A stretch of DNA of 64,000 nucleotides from Sphingobacteriaceae bacterium (GCA_002319075.1 NVQB01000001.1:3348001-3412000), one strand, 5' to 3'; counted from the stretch's first letter, positions 36,243 through 45,387 are shown. Made by a program: numbers and translations. The notes: generated from the letters alone by a model not told the origin.

Positions 36243-36683
36243 ATGAAATCATCTTTAACCTTACTTTTCCTAATAGTGTTTGGCGGTTTTAATACTATTA
36301 CGAGCCAGAAACATGCTACTCAGGCAGCTCCTATTGATAAACCGGTTGTATTGATTTATTCTGAGGATGAAGAAGCAATGGTTTATAAGCATGAAGAAAA
36401 TTTTGCAGGTCCGGAAATCATGATAGAAACTCTGCCTTTGGTGCGAAAAGCTTCTTTACCTCTTATTGTTCATACTGATTTGAGGGGTACTTTCACTTTT
36501 AAGAAACACCCTGCACTTTTGTTGCCCGACTATTATACGGTTACTATAGAAGATAAGCTTACAGGACAAATTTTTGATCTCCGTTCGAGGGAGGTGTTTT
36601 CGGTGGAAGTAAAAAGTCACATTTCAGAACGCTTCGTGTTGCATATGACTCTTGCTAAGACGAATTTTACGGCAATGCGATAA
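36243..36683 (+). CDS. Small secreted protein, tandem paralog 2
   Basis: 146 residues. Signal peptide MKSSLTLLFLIVFGGFNTITSQ. It aligns from end to end with the gene before it: LIYSEDEEAMVYKHEENFAGPEIMIETLPLVRKASLPLIVH, FKKHPALLLPDYYTVTIEDKLTGQIFDL, SERFVLHMTL. Signal peptides and the short linker behind them differ most, the mature parts least, so both copies are under selection. Function unknown; the same strand, short gap and following hairpin suggest one transcript. Confidence 0.65.
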   Translation: MKSSLTLLFLIVFGGFNTITSQKHATQAAPIDKPVVLIYSEDEEAMVYKHEENFAGPEIMIETLPLVRKASLPLIVHTDLRGTFTFKKHPALLLPDYYTVTIEDKLTGQIFDLRSREVFSVEVKSHISERFVLHMTLAKTNFTAMR

Positions 36684-36712
36684 AAACTGATATTAGAAAT
36701 AGACAAAAAACG

Positions 36713-36746
36713 ATGCGTCGCTATACTGGTGGCGCATTTGTATTTT
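36713..36746 (+). terminator. Possible terminator after the tandem paralogs
   Basis: ATGCGTC and GGCGCAT pair over 7 bp (one G:T) around an 11-base loop and are followed by TTGTATTTT, 30 bp after the second paralog. Confidence 0.5.
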
Positions 36747-36870
36747 AGCATAACAGGGAAGCCTTAACCTTCCTTAACAACAATAAAGACAGGGCTTTCA
36801 TGACGAACGGCGTTCATACAATATCACCGCTGTTGATCCGTTTTTTACATCTATTGGTGGCCTCGTAGCG

Positions 36871-36878
36871 TATCTTTG
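36871..36878 (+). promoter_or_regulatory. -7 element of the desaturase gene
   Basis: TATCTTTG fits TAnnTTTG and lies 27 bp before the desaturase ATG. An upstream TTTG at standard distance is not clear. Confidence 0.45.
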
Positions 36879-36905
36879 ATATACACAAATTAATAGACGT
36901 AATTT

Positions 36906-37994
36906 ATGAGCAACAGCACCCTTAGATTTAACAACGGAGCAAACCGAACCTTTCAAAACGAACTTAGAAAAAGAGTCGACGCATATTTTAAAGAAAACAA
37001 AATCAGCAAGTACGGTAACTTTCATTTGTATTTGAAAACGCTTGTTATGTTCGCTGCTTACCTGGTACCTTATTTTCTTATTGTATTTAATGTTTTTGAA
37101 AGCAAGAGTATCTGGCTGTTATTATCGGTATTAATGGGATTAGGTATGGCCGGAATAGGCATGTGCGTGATGCACGATGCAAATCACGGAAGTTATAGTA
37201 AAAGTGATCGCTTTAATAAAATTCTTGGCTTTTTCTCTATCGGATTATTATCGGGAAACGCATTAAACTGGAGAATTCAACACAATGTTATTCACCATAC
37301 TTACACAAATGTGCACGATCATGATGAAGATATCGCACCGGTTGGTGTTTTAAGATTCGAGCCTCATGCTGAGAAAAAGAAGATTCACAAATTCCAGTTT
37401 TTATATGCCTGGTTCTTTTATGGTCTGATGACTTTAATGTGGAGTACGGTAAAAGATTTCAAACAGGTAATCCGTTATAACAAAGCAGGGCATTTAAAAA
37501 CAGCGAACACTACTTTTGGAAAAGAACTAGCAGTAGTGATTGTTTCAAAGATTTTATATTACGCTTATATGCTAGTTCCGTATTTTTTAATAAAGGAAAT
37601 GACCATTTTAAACTGGTTGACGGGATTTGTAGTGATGCATTACGTGGCAGGATTAACATTGGCCATCGTATTTCAGGTAGCCCACGTGACCGAGGACAAT
37701 GAATTTCCTTTAGCAAATGAGGAAGGTATGTTGGAGAATAATTTTATCGAACATCAGTTACGTACAACTACAAATTTTGCCATGAGAAATCCGGTGATCT
37801 CTTATTTGGTTGGAGGATTAAATTTTCAGGTAGAACATCATTTATTTCCAGGTATTTCTCACATTCACTATCCGAAGATTTCTAAGATAGTAGCTTCTAC
37901 AGCAAAAGAATTTAATATGCCCTATAATGTTGAAAAGACCTTTGTGGGCGCGATTTACGAGCATACAAAAATGCTTTATAAATTAGGAAACTAA
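36906..37994 (+). CDS. Membrane fatty-acid (acyl-CoA) desaturase
   Basis: 362 residues. All three histidine boxes of front-end-type desaturases are present: HDANH near 90-94, HNVIHH near 126-131, and QVEHH near 308-312 (QVEHHLFPGISHIHYP). Hydrophobic pairs at about 45-65, 70-90, 180-200 and 215-235 give the usual four-helix membrane fold. The QxxHH third box and the NWRIQHN segment fit linoleoyl-CoA/delta-6-like enzymes, but the double-bond position cannot be read. It uses a di-iron centre, O2 and an external electron donor. Monocistronic; it may serve membrane fluidity in the cold. Confidence 0.92.
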   Translation: MSNSTLRFNNGANRTFQNELRKRVDAYFKENKISKYGNFHLYLKTLVMFAAYLVPYFLIVFNVFESKSIWLLLSVLMGLGMAGIGMCVMHDANHGSYSKSDRFNKILGFFSIGLLSGNALNWRIQHNVIHHTYTNVHDHDEDIAPVGVLRFEPHAEKKKIHKFQFLYAWFFYGLMTLMWSTVKDFKQVIRYNKAGHLKTANTTFGKELAVVIVSKILYYAYMLVPYFLIKEMTILNWLTGFVVMHYVAGLTLAIVFQVAHVTEDNEFPLANEEGMLENNFIEHQLRTTTNFAMRNPVISYLVGGLNFQVEHHLFPGISHIHYPKISKIVASTAKEFNMPYNVEKTFVGAIYEHTKMLYKLGN

Positions 37995-38015
37995 ATTTAA
38001 GAACCTATTTTAAAG

Positions 38016-38049
38016 AAGCAATCTGTTTTAATACAGGTTGCTTTTTTGT
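38016..38049 (+). terminator. Rho-independent terminator after the desaturase gene
   Basis: AAGCAATCTGT and ACAGGTTGCTT pair over 11 bp (one G:T) around a 6-base loop and are followed by a T run. Confidence 0.85.
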
Positions 38050-38087
38050 TTTACCATAACAGCTCCTTATTTTTCTAAACTAAGGCG

Positions 38088-38774
38088 TCACGATTCCAAC
38101 AAAACAGAATACTTACGACCTATAGGCAATACCATTTTATTACTGAGCGTAATTTCTGTTTTTTTAATTTCAGAGATCGCTTCACGTTTAACGATGAAAG
38201 ATTTATGGATACGGGTAAAGTGTTCTGGTGGAAGAAGTGAACTTATGTATTTCATGGTTTGGGTAACCAATAGTGGTTTTTCCTGGTCAAGGTGAATCTT
38301 AATATAATTGCCAACTGCCTCTATGTAAAGGATGGTTTTTGTGTTGATGATCTTTAGAACGCCTTCGTGTTTTAATTCGATATCGGGAAACTTAACACTG
38401 GCCTCTGCTTTTTTAGGTGTGATAAGATTACTCACTTTATTAATGGCCTTTAAAAAGCGGGGATAAGAAATTGGTTTTAATAAATAGTCTACCACGTCAT
38501 TCTGGTAGGCTTCGAATCCAAAATTACTGTAGGCTGTTGTTAGCACCACAGGTACGTGGTAGGGAAGGCATTGCAAGAGTTCGAGGCCTGTAAGTTTGGG
38601 CATTTCAATATCGAGAAAAACAAGGTCTACTTTTGTTTTACTCAAAAAATCAAGCGCTTCTTTTCCATCATAAACGTCACCTACCGCTTCCAGGAGATCT
38701 GTTTTGGCGATGTGTGCGTGTAATACTTTATGAGCAGGAGCTTCATCATCAATTATGAGGCATTTTAATTTCAT
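38088..38774 (-). CDS. LytTR-family response regulator
   Basis: 228 residues. N-terminal receiver domain with the acidic pair IIDDE near 8-11, phospho-acceptor Asp near 55 in VFLDIEMP, TTAY and the KPI lysine. The C-terminal LytTR DNA-binding domain shows ILYIEAVGNYIKIHL and FTRIHKSFIVKREAI. It starts four bases after the stop of the sensor kinase gene, forming one operon and a cognate pair. Targets are unknown; LytTR sites are short repeated motifs which I did not find nearby. Confidence 0.94.
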   Translation of the reverse strand: MKLKCLIIDDEAPAHKVLHAHIAKTDLLEAVGDVYDGKEALDFLSKTKVDLVFLDIEMPKLTGLELLQCLPYHVPVVLTTAYSNFGFEAYQNDVVDYLLKPISYPRFLKAINKVSNLITPKKAEASVKFPDIELKHEGVLKIINTKTILYIEAVGNYIKIHLDQEKPLLVTQTMKYISSLLPPEHFTRIHKSFIVKREAISEIKKTEITLSNKMVLPIGRKYSVLLES

Positions 38775-38778
38775 ACTT

Positions 38779-39771
38779 CTAAAGTTTTATACTGAGCTCT
38801 ACCGAATACACTTTATTGGCGTCGCTTATCAAAAGTTCATGTTTATTTTTATACGTTAACTCCAGGCGTTTTTTTGTATTGGAGATGCCTGTATTAGTAC
38901 CTGAAAATTTCCTGCCATCTTCTGTAAAATTGTTGCGCATTTTAAATTCGAGGTTTTTTTTATCACTATGGATGGATAAAAAACAAAAAGGGTGATCGGT
39001 ATGCGCACTGTACTTAATGGCATTTTCAATAAAAGGCATAAATAACATAGGAGAAATACTGGATAGCCCTGAACTAATATCCGTTTCAAAATCAATTTTT
39101 AATTTGGGATTTCTGTTTTGCTCGTAGCTTAAGTATTTTCGGATAAACTGAACTTCTTCGTCTAAAGAAACACGCTCTCTTTTGGAGGATTCGATCTGGT
39201 AGCGCAGCAGATCTGAAAGTTCAAGAATTTTATCAGGTGTTTCTGCAGGATCTGTCAAGGCGGTTCCATACAAATTATTTAAAGCGTTAAATAAAAAATG
39301 TGGATTTAATTGCGCTTTTAAATGGCGGATTTCTTCATCTCTTTCAATAAGTTCTGTTTTAAATAAAAGATTACGCTCTAAGATATTTTTATGCGTGTAA
39401 TAAAATCCTAGTCCCACGAGGTACACGGTAAAAATGGAAATGCCCATGGTTACAGGTTCCTCATTTCTCACAAAGCGAAAAGGAGTAAAATAATTGATGA
39501 GAAAATAGCTGCTGAATAAAAGGACAATGCCGAAGAAATACTTCCAATTGTTTTTGCTGAAATATTTTTTATAAAGATAAACGTTGTGCACATACACCTG
39601 GATGTGCGCAATCAGTACGATCATTCCGCCCTGGAAAATTGCTCTAAGAGCTTGTCCATCTTCATGAATAGGATGATCTTTATCCATGAGGATAGCTATT
39701 AATCCAAGCAAACAGAAAAACAAATACAAAACGACATTCCTTACCCAGAAATTAAAATAGGAAAAGTTCAT
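38779..39771 (-). CDS. LytS-type sensor histidine kinase
   Basis: 330 residues from ATG (MNFSYFNFWVR); a TTG two codons upstream would also be in frame. Four hydrophobic helices in the first 125 residues anchor it in the inner membrane with almost no periplasmic part. Then comes a short coil and the His_kinase domain: LKAQLNPHFLFNALNNLYG with the phospho-His near 158, and the ATP-binding lobe with MLFMPFIENAIKYS and the G-box NTGISNTKKRL. TATTTTTG, a TAnnTTTG box, ends a few bases before the start, so the leader may be very short. The signal is unknown. Confidence 0.92.
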   Translation of the reverse strand: MNFSYFNFWVRNVVLYLFFCLLGLIAILMDKDHPIHEDGQALRAIFQGGMIVLIAHIQVYVHNVYLYKKYFSKNNWKYFFGIVLLFSSYFLINYFTPFRFVRNEEPVTMGISIFTVYLVGLGFYYTHKNILERNLLFKTELIERDEEIRHLKAQLNPHFLFNALNNLYGTALTDPAETPDKILELSDLLRYQIESSKRERVSLDEEVQFIRKYLSYEQNRNPKLKIDFETDISSGLSSISPMLFMPFIENAIKYSAHTDHPFCFLSIHSDKKNLEFKMRNNFTEDGRKFSGTNTGISNTKKRLELTYKNKHELLISDANKVYSVELSIKL

Positions 39772-39914
39772 ATGCAAAAATAACGGTAATTATTGGTTAT
39801 GTGGCAAGTTGGGCAAGGAGCGTTTCACCTTTCTGAAAAATCCATCCTTTGATACTATTTTTTAAGTATATTCGTTATTAGCAAAAGTACCCATTTACCC
39901 TTAAAACTTTTCAC

Positions 39915-41123
39915 ATGAAATCCCTAAACTTTGCAATCGGCGTAACGGCATTAACCTTAATTTTTTCAGTGAGTTTTATTTCCTGTAAAAAAGAACAAAC
40001 TGTTAAAGAAGGCGCGCTGGAACAAGAGCCCAATCTACCGGTTATTCCGTATGATTATGCGAGCAAGCATGTTGTAGAAAATAACATTGCAACTTTGGGA
40101 CGCGTACTATTTTACGATAAAAACCTATCCGTTAACAATCAGGTTTCTTGCGGAAGTTGTCATAAACAGGAATTTGCCTTCGCCGATAATGTTCAGTTCA
40201 ATAAGGGATTTAACGGCATTAACCTGAAACGTAATTCGCCCTCTATTCAGGGTATTCGTGGATTTGCGCCCGTGGCTGGATTTTTCCAGCAAAACTTCAA
40301 TCAGCAGCAATTTTCGGGCGATATTACAGTGCCAAGCAAGTACAATCAAACGCCGGTGATACTTTTTTGGGATGGTAGACAAAATAGTGTTTCGGATATG
40401 GTTTTAAATCCTGTTTTGAATCATAATGAAATGAATGTCTCGGATTTCGAAGCTTTAATTGCGAAGTTAAATACACTCTCTTATTATCCTAACTTATTTA
40501 TTCAAGCATTCGGTGATGCCAAAATCACAACTGAAAGAATTGCTTATGCACTGGAGGCTTTCCTGGCCTGCTTAAACTCTGAGGACCCTTCTAAAACTAA
40601 CAACGGAAATACATTTCTTCATGAGCATGGTATTTCTACGCTCGCACCAGATCCAAATTTAACTCCCCTTGAAGAACAAGGTCGCCAGCTTTTTCATACA
40701 AAGTATAATTGCGCAACTTGTCACGACCCTTCCAACTCGGGTAGTTACGGCGCAGTTACCAGTCCTTCGCAAATGTTTAATATCGGGTTAGATGAAGAAT
40801 ATTCAGATAATGGTTTGGGAGCTCTTACTAAAAAAGAAGGAGACAAAGGTTTATTTAAGGTTCCAACTTTAAAAAATATTTCCCTTACTGCGCCTTACAT
40901 GCATGATGGACGGTTTAAAAATCTCGGGGAGGTTATTGATCATTATAGTCATAATATTAAGCCGAATCGCAATCTGAGTGGTTTGTTTGTAAATAGTGCC
41001 GGCGCTCCGAAAAAATTAAATATTTTGCCGACTGAAAAATCTGCATTGATTGCTTTCCTTAATAGTCTTAAAGACGAAGACTTTTTGACTAACCCAATGT
41101 ATTCTGATCCATTTAAAAAATAA
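39915..41123 (+). CDS. Di-heme cytochrome c peroxidase, lipoprotein form
   Basis: 402 residues. The N-terminus is a lipoprotein signal (LIFSVSFISCKKEQ), so it is anchored on the periplasmic side. Two heme c sites: CGSCH near 79-83 (followed by KQEFAFAD) and CATCH near 266-270. KRNSPSIQGIRG, LFWDGRQNSVSDMVLNPVLNHNEM and the late APYMHDGRFKNLGEVIDHY with its Met ligand complete the MauG/CcpA pattern. It reduces H2O2 with electrons from the periplasmic chain. The downstream barrel-like gene starts 15 bp later, in the same operon. Confidence 0.92.
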   Translation: MKSLNFAIGVTALTLIFSVSFISCKKEQTVKEGALEQEPNLPVIPYDYASKHVVENNIATLGRVLFYDKNLSVNNQVSCGSCHKQEFAFADNVQFNKGFNGINLKRNSPSIQGIRGFAPVAGFFQQNFNQQQFSGDITVPSKYNQTPVILFWDGRQNSVSDMVLNPVLNHNEMNVSDFEALIAKLNTLSYYPNLFIQAFGDAKITTERIAYALEAFLACLNSEDPSKTNNGNTFLHEHGISTLAPDPNLTPLEEQGRQLFHTKYNCATCHDPSNSGSYGAVTSPSQMFNIGLDEEYSDNGLGALTKKEGDKGLFKVPTLKNISLTAPYMHDGRFKNLGEVIDHYSHNIKPNRNLSGLFVNSAGAPKKLNILPTEKSALIAFLNSLKDEDFLTNPMYSDPFKK

Positions 41124-41138
41124 ATAAAAACAAATTTT

Positions 41139-41822
41139 ATGAAAGGCTATTTTGTGCTCGTTTTTACGACTGTGACTTTGTATTGCAGTGCTCAAAAAAT
41201 CATTATTCCAGATAGCGTGATTCCTAAAGGAAAAACGCACTATAAATATTTTGGTATCCAGGCTAATTTGTTGTTGCAACAATTTATTAGTTTTAACAGC
41301 AACGCTTCGATTAACAGCAATCCTTATATTTTTTGTTATTCTAAAAGTAATATTAAAAGCGGAAATGGTTTTGCTTTTGGTACGGGATTTAATGTTTCTG
41401 ATAATTCGAGTAACGACGGGGTATCGGCTATACAAGTTCAGAATTTAAATGTCTCGTTCCGTGTTGGTTTTGATAAAAAATACCTGCAACAGGAAAGATT
41501 TATTCCTTTCTGGGGCGTAGAATTTGGTGCAGGAGTAATTTATAATAAAACGTCTTCTTCTCTGAATCAGTCCTTTAATACAAATAGAATTGTTGCAGAA
41601 ACCACAAAAGTATTTGCAGGTCCTTCTTGCAGGGGCGGACTTATGGTTGCGTTTACCAAACATATACTGTTGGGCACCGAATTTTATTTAAATGCGCACG
41701 TGGCGGTAACGGAAGAAACTACTTCTGCAAACGGCGGATTATTCTCTTCCTCTCAAAACTTTATTCCTATTAATATGGGTTTCCAGGCACCTACCGCTTT
41801 GTTTCTTATTTTCAGGTATTAA
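41139..41822 (+). CDS. Secreted barrel-like protein of unknown function
   Basis: 227 residues. Signal peptide MKGYFVLVFTTVTLYCSAQ. The mature part has repeated strands ending in aromatic residues (YFGIQANLLLQQFISFN, FIPFWGVEFGAGVIYN, GPSCRGGLMVAFTKHILLGTEFYLNAHVAV) and ends FLIFRY, consistent with an outer-membrane barrel. It follows the cytochrome c peroxidase gene by 15 bp. I know no specific link between the two families; co-transcription is inferred from spacing. Confidence 0.6.
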   Translation: MKGYFVLVFTTVTLYCSAQKIIIPDSVIPKGKTHYKYFGIQANLLLQQFISFNSNASINSNPYIFCYSKSNIKSGNGFAFGTGFNVSDNSSNDGVSAIQVQNLNVSFRVGFDKKYLQQERFIPFWGVEFGAGVIYNKTSSSLNQSFNTNRIVAETTKVFAGPSCRGGLMVAFTKHILLGTEFYLNAHVAVTEETTSANGGLFSSSQNFIPINMGFQAPTALFLIFRY

Positions 41823-41875
41823 GAAGTTCAACCAAGTGGCTTAGATTATAAGTAAATGAGTACCTTGTTATAACT

Positions 41876-42268
41876 ATGTCAAAGAAATTGAAAGTTCTTA
41901 TACTTTACATTACGGCCTTCATTTATGCGGTAATGGGACTATTACACGTTTTTCTGCCCGAAAAGTTTCTTTTTATTATGCCAGACTGGATGCCTTATCA
42001 GCTGCCTCTGATTTATATTAGTGGCGTGGCAGAAATTTTACTCGCTTTATTTTTAATTCCCCGGCAAACACGAAGAGTTTCTGCCTGGCTCATTATTGCT
42101 ATGTTAGTGGTGTATCTTTTTCTTATTCATGTGCCTCAGGCTATAGATTTTTACAAGACGGATAATCAAAACCTGATCTGGGCTATTTTACGTATCCCGC
42201 TTCAATTTGTTTTTATTTATCTTTTGTGGCCTCGCAAACGCCCGTCAGGAATCAAAGCAGCTGATTAG
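41876..42268 (+). CDS. DoxX-like small membrane protein
   Basis: 130 residues with four hydrophobic helices. The first helix contains YAVMGLLHVFLPEKFLFIMPDWMPYQLPLIYISGVAEILLAL, the layout of DoxX/MauE-like four-helix proteins (GxxH...P, then SGxxEI). The end is basic (WPRKRPSGIKAAD). Relatives are poorly understood inner-membrane proteins; some take part in quinone or thiol redox. No signal peptide beyond helix 1. A second DoxX-like gene lies near 48.6 kb but is not closely similar. Confidence 0.8.
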   Translation: MSKKLKVLILYITAFIYAVMGLLHVFLPEKFLFIMPDWMPYQLPLIYISGVAEILLALFLIPRQTRRVSAWLIIAMLVVYLFLIHVPQAIDFYKTDNQNLIWAILRIPLQFVFIYLLWPRKRPSGIKAAD

Positions 42269-42322
42269 TTAATTTCTCTTTAATTTTTTTTATGCAGGCA
42301 ATTTTTTTTCATCTTTGCAGAC

Positions 42323-43054
42323 TTGAAAAAATGCCTGCTCATATTTCTTTCTACTTTATTTTCCTTTGCTGGTTTTGCGCAGTTTTCAGACTCCATTCAT
42401 TACCATGTAAATTATACTTCAACAGGAAACTACAACCGCACAAATACTAACCGCTCGTATTTATTGAATAATACAATTAATTTGAATTACCGTAAAAAGC
42501 CATTGCAGGTTAACTTCAGTAATAAATGGCTGTATGGCAAACAACAAAACAGCCTGGTGAATAATGATTTTTCGAGTTTGCTCGATGTCAATCTTTATAA
42601 GACCTTCCCGCATTTTTACTATTGGGGTTTGTGTAACTATAATAAAAGTTATTCGTTGCGGATCAATAACCAGTTGCAGGCCGGACTTGGAGTAGCGTAC
42701 AACCTTGTGGATAAAGTGAATTTTAAAATAAATATCAGCGAAGGAGTTCTTTACGATTACAGCGATGTTATTCTTTCAGATACTACTAATGATATTTATG
42801 AAACGCCAAGAAATTCTGCGCGTCTGCAAATAAAATATTATTATGGCTCGCTTTTTACCTTCGCGGGCTCGGGTTACATCCAAAATTCGCTGGAGTATGG
42901 CAATGATATTATTTATAAGGGCGACCTGGATATGGCTATTCGCCTGAGAAAATGGCTGAGTCTCACCGCAAAACTTACTTACAATAAGATTGAACGTACA
43001 AAGCGCGAAAATTTATTTATGACCTACGGTTTCACTGTAGACAAATTTTTCTAA
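42323..43054 (+). CDS. DUF481-like outer-membrane protein
   Basis: 243 residues starting at a TTG codon, chosen because it opens the signal peptide (KKCLLIFLSTLFSFAGFAQF). The mature part alternates aromatic and polar residues: LNNTINLNYRKKPLQVNFSNKWLYGKQ, LLDVNLYKTFPHFYYWGLCNYNKSYSLRINNQLQAGLGVAYN, ending MTYGFTVDKFF. The QAGLGVAYN segment and overall style fit the DUF481/YdiY barrel family. Function unknown. A CATCTTTG sequence just upstream resembles the -7 box with one mismatch. Confidence 0.6.
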   Translation: MKKCLLIFLSTLFSFAGFAQFSDSIHYHVNYTSTGNYNRTNTNRSYLLNNTINLNYRKKPLQVNFSNKWLYGKQQNSLVNNDFSSLLDVNLYKTFPHFYYWGLCNYNKSYSLRINNQLQAGLGVAYNLVDKVNFKINISEGVLYDYSDVILSDTTNDIYETPRNSARLQIKYYYGSLFTFAGSGYIQNSLEYGNDIIYKGDLDMAIRLRKWLSLTAKLTYNKIERTKRENLFMTYGFTVDKFF

Positions 43055-43057
43055 GAA

Positions 43058-43828
43058 TTATTTAAAATACTTATTCAGAATGGCAGCTAGTCTTAATCCT
43101 GCCTTTATTAATTGCGCGTCTACTAAGGGAGCGTTTGAATCTAAATATTTCTGATCAATTTTATTGCCATTGGTGGCATACACAGCAGGTAGCAGAATTC
43201 TTGATTCATTCATCCAGGCCACCACATCCGTTTTTTCCATTTCCGCTCTGCGCTTGTCGGTGAGTTTCATTCCTATCAGAACTTTAGCGCAGTGCCATAT
43301 ATCAATCTCTTTGTTTTTTATTATTTCCGAATCCCATACCCGGTGTAAGTTGGTTTCTTTTTGAACAAGATAAAGCGATACCTCATTTCCACCGCGATCG
43401 TCCTCGTACCCGCAATGCAGGGGTTGATGAATGTCGCCTACAAGATGAAAAAGTATTTTCAGTGTTTCGTTAATCACCTCGGCCGATTGGTATGTTTTTA
43501 ATGAGAGCATTCTTAAACAGTATTCTATTTTAGTAACCACATTGATCTGATCTTTGTTGTAGACATAAGTTTTATCCTTCGGCACATTTACGTAATGCCA
43601 GGTTTTCATGTAGTCGTACTTAGGTTCTCTTTGAATGTCATCCATCCAGGTAGAAGCTTCTTCCCAACTCAGTCCGTTTAAGTAAAAATCGATGTTGGAA
43701 ATCGTTTCACGGTCGAGTTGACTCCTTGCAATAAGCACTATCATTCTATGTCCCTGAGCGCCCCAGGCGAAGATTTTAGAATAACAAAGACCAGAGAAAA
43801 ATAGGAGGAAGAAAATTTTCCGTTTCAT
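43058..43828 (-). CDS. S1/P1-type zinc nuclease
   Basis: 256 residues. After the signal peptide (MKRKIFFLLFFSGLCYSKIFA) the mature protein starts WGAQGHRMI, where the N-terminal Trp and the first His bind zinc, as in S1/P1 nucleases. Further zinc ligands lie in EASTWMDDI, MKTWHYVNVP, LFHLVGDIHQPLHCGYEDDRGGNEV and HRVWDSEII. These enzymes cleave single-stranded DNA and RNA, often to scavenge phosphate and nucleosides outside the cell. It converges with the DUF481-like gene (3-bp gap). Confidence 0.92.
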   Translation of the reverse strand: MKRKIFFLLFFSGLCYSKIFAWGAQGHRMIVLIARSQLDRETISNIDFYLNGLSWEEASTWMDDIQREPKYDYMKTWHYVNVPKDKTYVYNKDQINVVTKIEYCLRMLSLKTYQSAEVINETLKILFHLVGDIHQPLHCGYEDDRGGNEVSLYLVQKETNLHRVWDSEIIKNKEIDIWHCAKVLIGMKLTDKRRAEMEKTDVVAWMNESRILLPAVYATNGNKIDQKYLDSNAPLVDAQLIKAGLRLAAILNKYFK

Positions 43829-44137
43829 GGCACTAAAAATAGGAAGAAATTTGAATTGTTGATTAAAGTCAATAAAGAGGTATTCAACATGCGATGTTTG
43901 AAACCATCATAATGGATCGAAGATAGCGATGCAGCCCGGCTGTATAAAAGTTTTACGCAGATTACCCAGGTTTCACTGATCTGCGTGTAATTATAGATTA
44001 ACACAGATTGTATTTGCCTTTGGCAAATAGTAATACCTTAACAAATTTCTGAGTAATGCGCTTCATCATCGTCACTACTCCAATGCTCAATCAAATAGCC
44101 ATGAGGTTTGTGCTTTTAATTTGATTATTTTTGCGCC
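43829..44137. other. 309-bp intergenic region with two inverted repeats
   Basis: No gene seen. It contains TTACGCAGAT (43953-43962) facing ATCTGCGT-G-TAA (43979-43990), an imperfect palindrome of a type that recurs in intergenic DNA of this phylum, and the tight hairpin TATTTGCC-TTT-GGCAAATA (44011-44029). The last 30 bp carry the promoter of the glycosyltransferase gene. Confidence 0.5.
44126..44133 (+). promoter_or_regulatory. -7 element of the glycosyltransferase gene
   Basis: TATTTTTG fits TAnnTTTG just before the ATG at 44138, with a TTTG 15 bp upstream (44107-44110). The spacing is shorter than usual and the leader would be nearly absent. Confidence 0.4.
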
Positions 44138-45373
44138 ATGTCACTAGTTTTAGTCATCGGTAAAGTATGGCCCGAGCCGGCTTCGTCTGCAGCGGGAAGC
44201 CGGATGATGGAAATTATACGCGTTTTTCTATCCCATAAGTACGATGTTGTATTCGCGAGTGCGGCAAATGACAGTGCATTCATGGCGGATCTGGAAAGTA
44301 TTGGGGTGAAAAAAAAATCAATCCAGTTAAACGACGTGAGTTTCGATTCTTTTGTAAAGGAATTAAATCCTGCGATTGTTTTGTTTGACCGGTTTACAAG
44401 TGAAGAACAATTTGGATGGCGGGTAGCGGAACAGTGTCCTCATGCTTTAAGAATTTTAGATACAGAAGATCTACATTGTTTAAGAGCGGCACGGCACAAA
44501 GCTTTTAAGGAGAAACGTGATTTCAATGAAGTAGATCTTGTAAGTGATATTGCAAAAAGAGAAATCGCCAGCATTTACCGTTGTGATCTTTCTTTGATTA
44601 TTTCAAGCGTTGAAATGAAGATCCTCACAGACTATTTTAAAGTAGATGCTTCGCTCTTATATTATCTCCCTTTCCTTTTAGAAAAAATCATTGAAGAAAA
44701 TGAGAAGCGATGGCCAGACTTTTCAGAACGCTCGGGCTTTATCAGCATTGGGAACTTTTTACATGAACCAAATTGGGACGCCGTACTTTATTTAAAACAG
44801 GAGATCTGGCCATTGATCCGGAAGAAATTGCCAAAGGCAGAACTCTTTATTTACGGCGCTTATCCTTCGCATAAAGTATTTGACCTTCACAATCCAAAAG
44901 AAGGTTTTTTAATAAAGGGTAGGGCAGAAGATGCCAAGGAAGTGATGTCTAAGGCGAGAGTCTGCATAGCCCCACTACGTTTTGGTGCGGGTATTAAGGG
45001 CAAACTTGCAGACGCTATGGTTTGCGGTACACCTAATGTAACCACAGATATTGGCGCAGAAGCTATGAAAGAATCTCTGGCATGGAGTGGTGAGATCAAA
45101 AACAGTGCAGCTGAAATTGCTGAAGCAGCAGTTGAATTATATGTTCAGGAAGATACATGGAAAGAGGCGCAACAGAGAGGAATAACACTTATCAATACAC
45201 TTTTTGCAAAAGAAAATTTTGAGGAAGATTTTATTTCGGCTATTTCCAATCTTCAAAAAAACCTGGACGAGCACCGTTTGAAAAATTTCACGGGAGCTAT
45301 GCTTATGCAGCATACAGCTTTAAGTTCGCGCTACATGGCGCTTTGGATCGAGGCGAAGAATAAGAGGGACTGA
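44138..45373 (+). CDS. GT-B glycosyltransferase (group 1 / GT4-like)
   Basis: 411 residues. The N-terminal domain starts VLVIGKVWPEPASSAAGSRMMEIIRVFLSHKYDVVFAS with the glycine-rich acceptor-side loop. The C-terminal domain contains GFISIGNFLHEPNWDAVLYL, AELFIYGAYPS, and the nucleotide-sugar site CIAPLRFGAGIKGKLADAMVCGTPNVTT with the E/D-x7-E-type end DIGAEAM. It transfers a sugar from a nucleotide donor to an unknown acceptor. No other polysaccharide genes are near, so its pathway is open. Cytoplasmic, no signal peptide. Confidence 0.85.
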   Translation: MSLVLVIGKVWPEPASSAAGSRMMEIIRVFLSHKYDVVFASAANDSAFMADLESIGVKKKSIQLNDVSFDSFVKELNPAIVLFDRFTSEEQFGWRVAEQCPHALRILDTEDLHCLRAARHKAFKEKRDFNEVDLVSDIAKREIASIYRCDLSLIISSVEMKILTDYFKVDASLLYYLPFLLEKIIEENEKRWPDFSERSGFISIGNFLHEPNWDAVLYLKQEIWPLIRKKLPKAELFIYGAYPSHKVFDLHNPKEGFLIKGRAEDAKEVMSKARVCIAPLRFGAGIKGKLADAMVCGTPNVTTDIGAEAMKESLAWSGEIKNSAAEIAEAAVELYVQEDTWKEAQQRGITLINTLFAKENFEEDFISAISNLQKNLDEHRLKNFTGAMLMQHTALSSRYMALWIEAKNKRD

Positions 45374-45387
45374 AACTTTTTTTAAAT

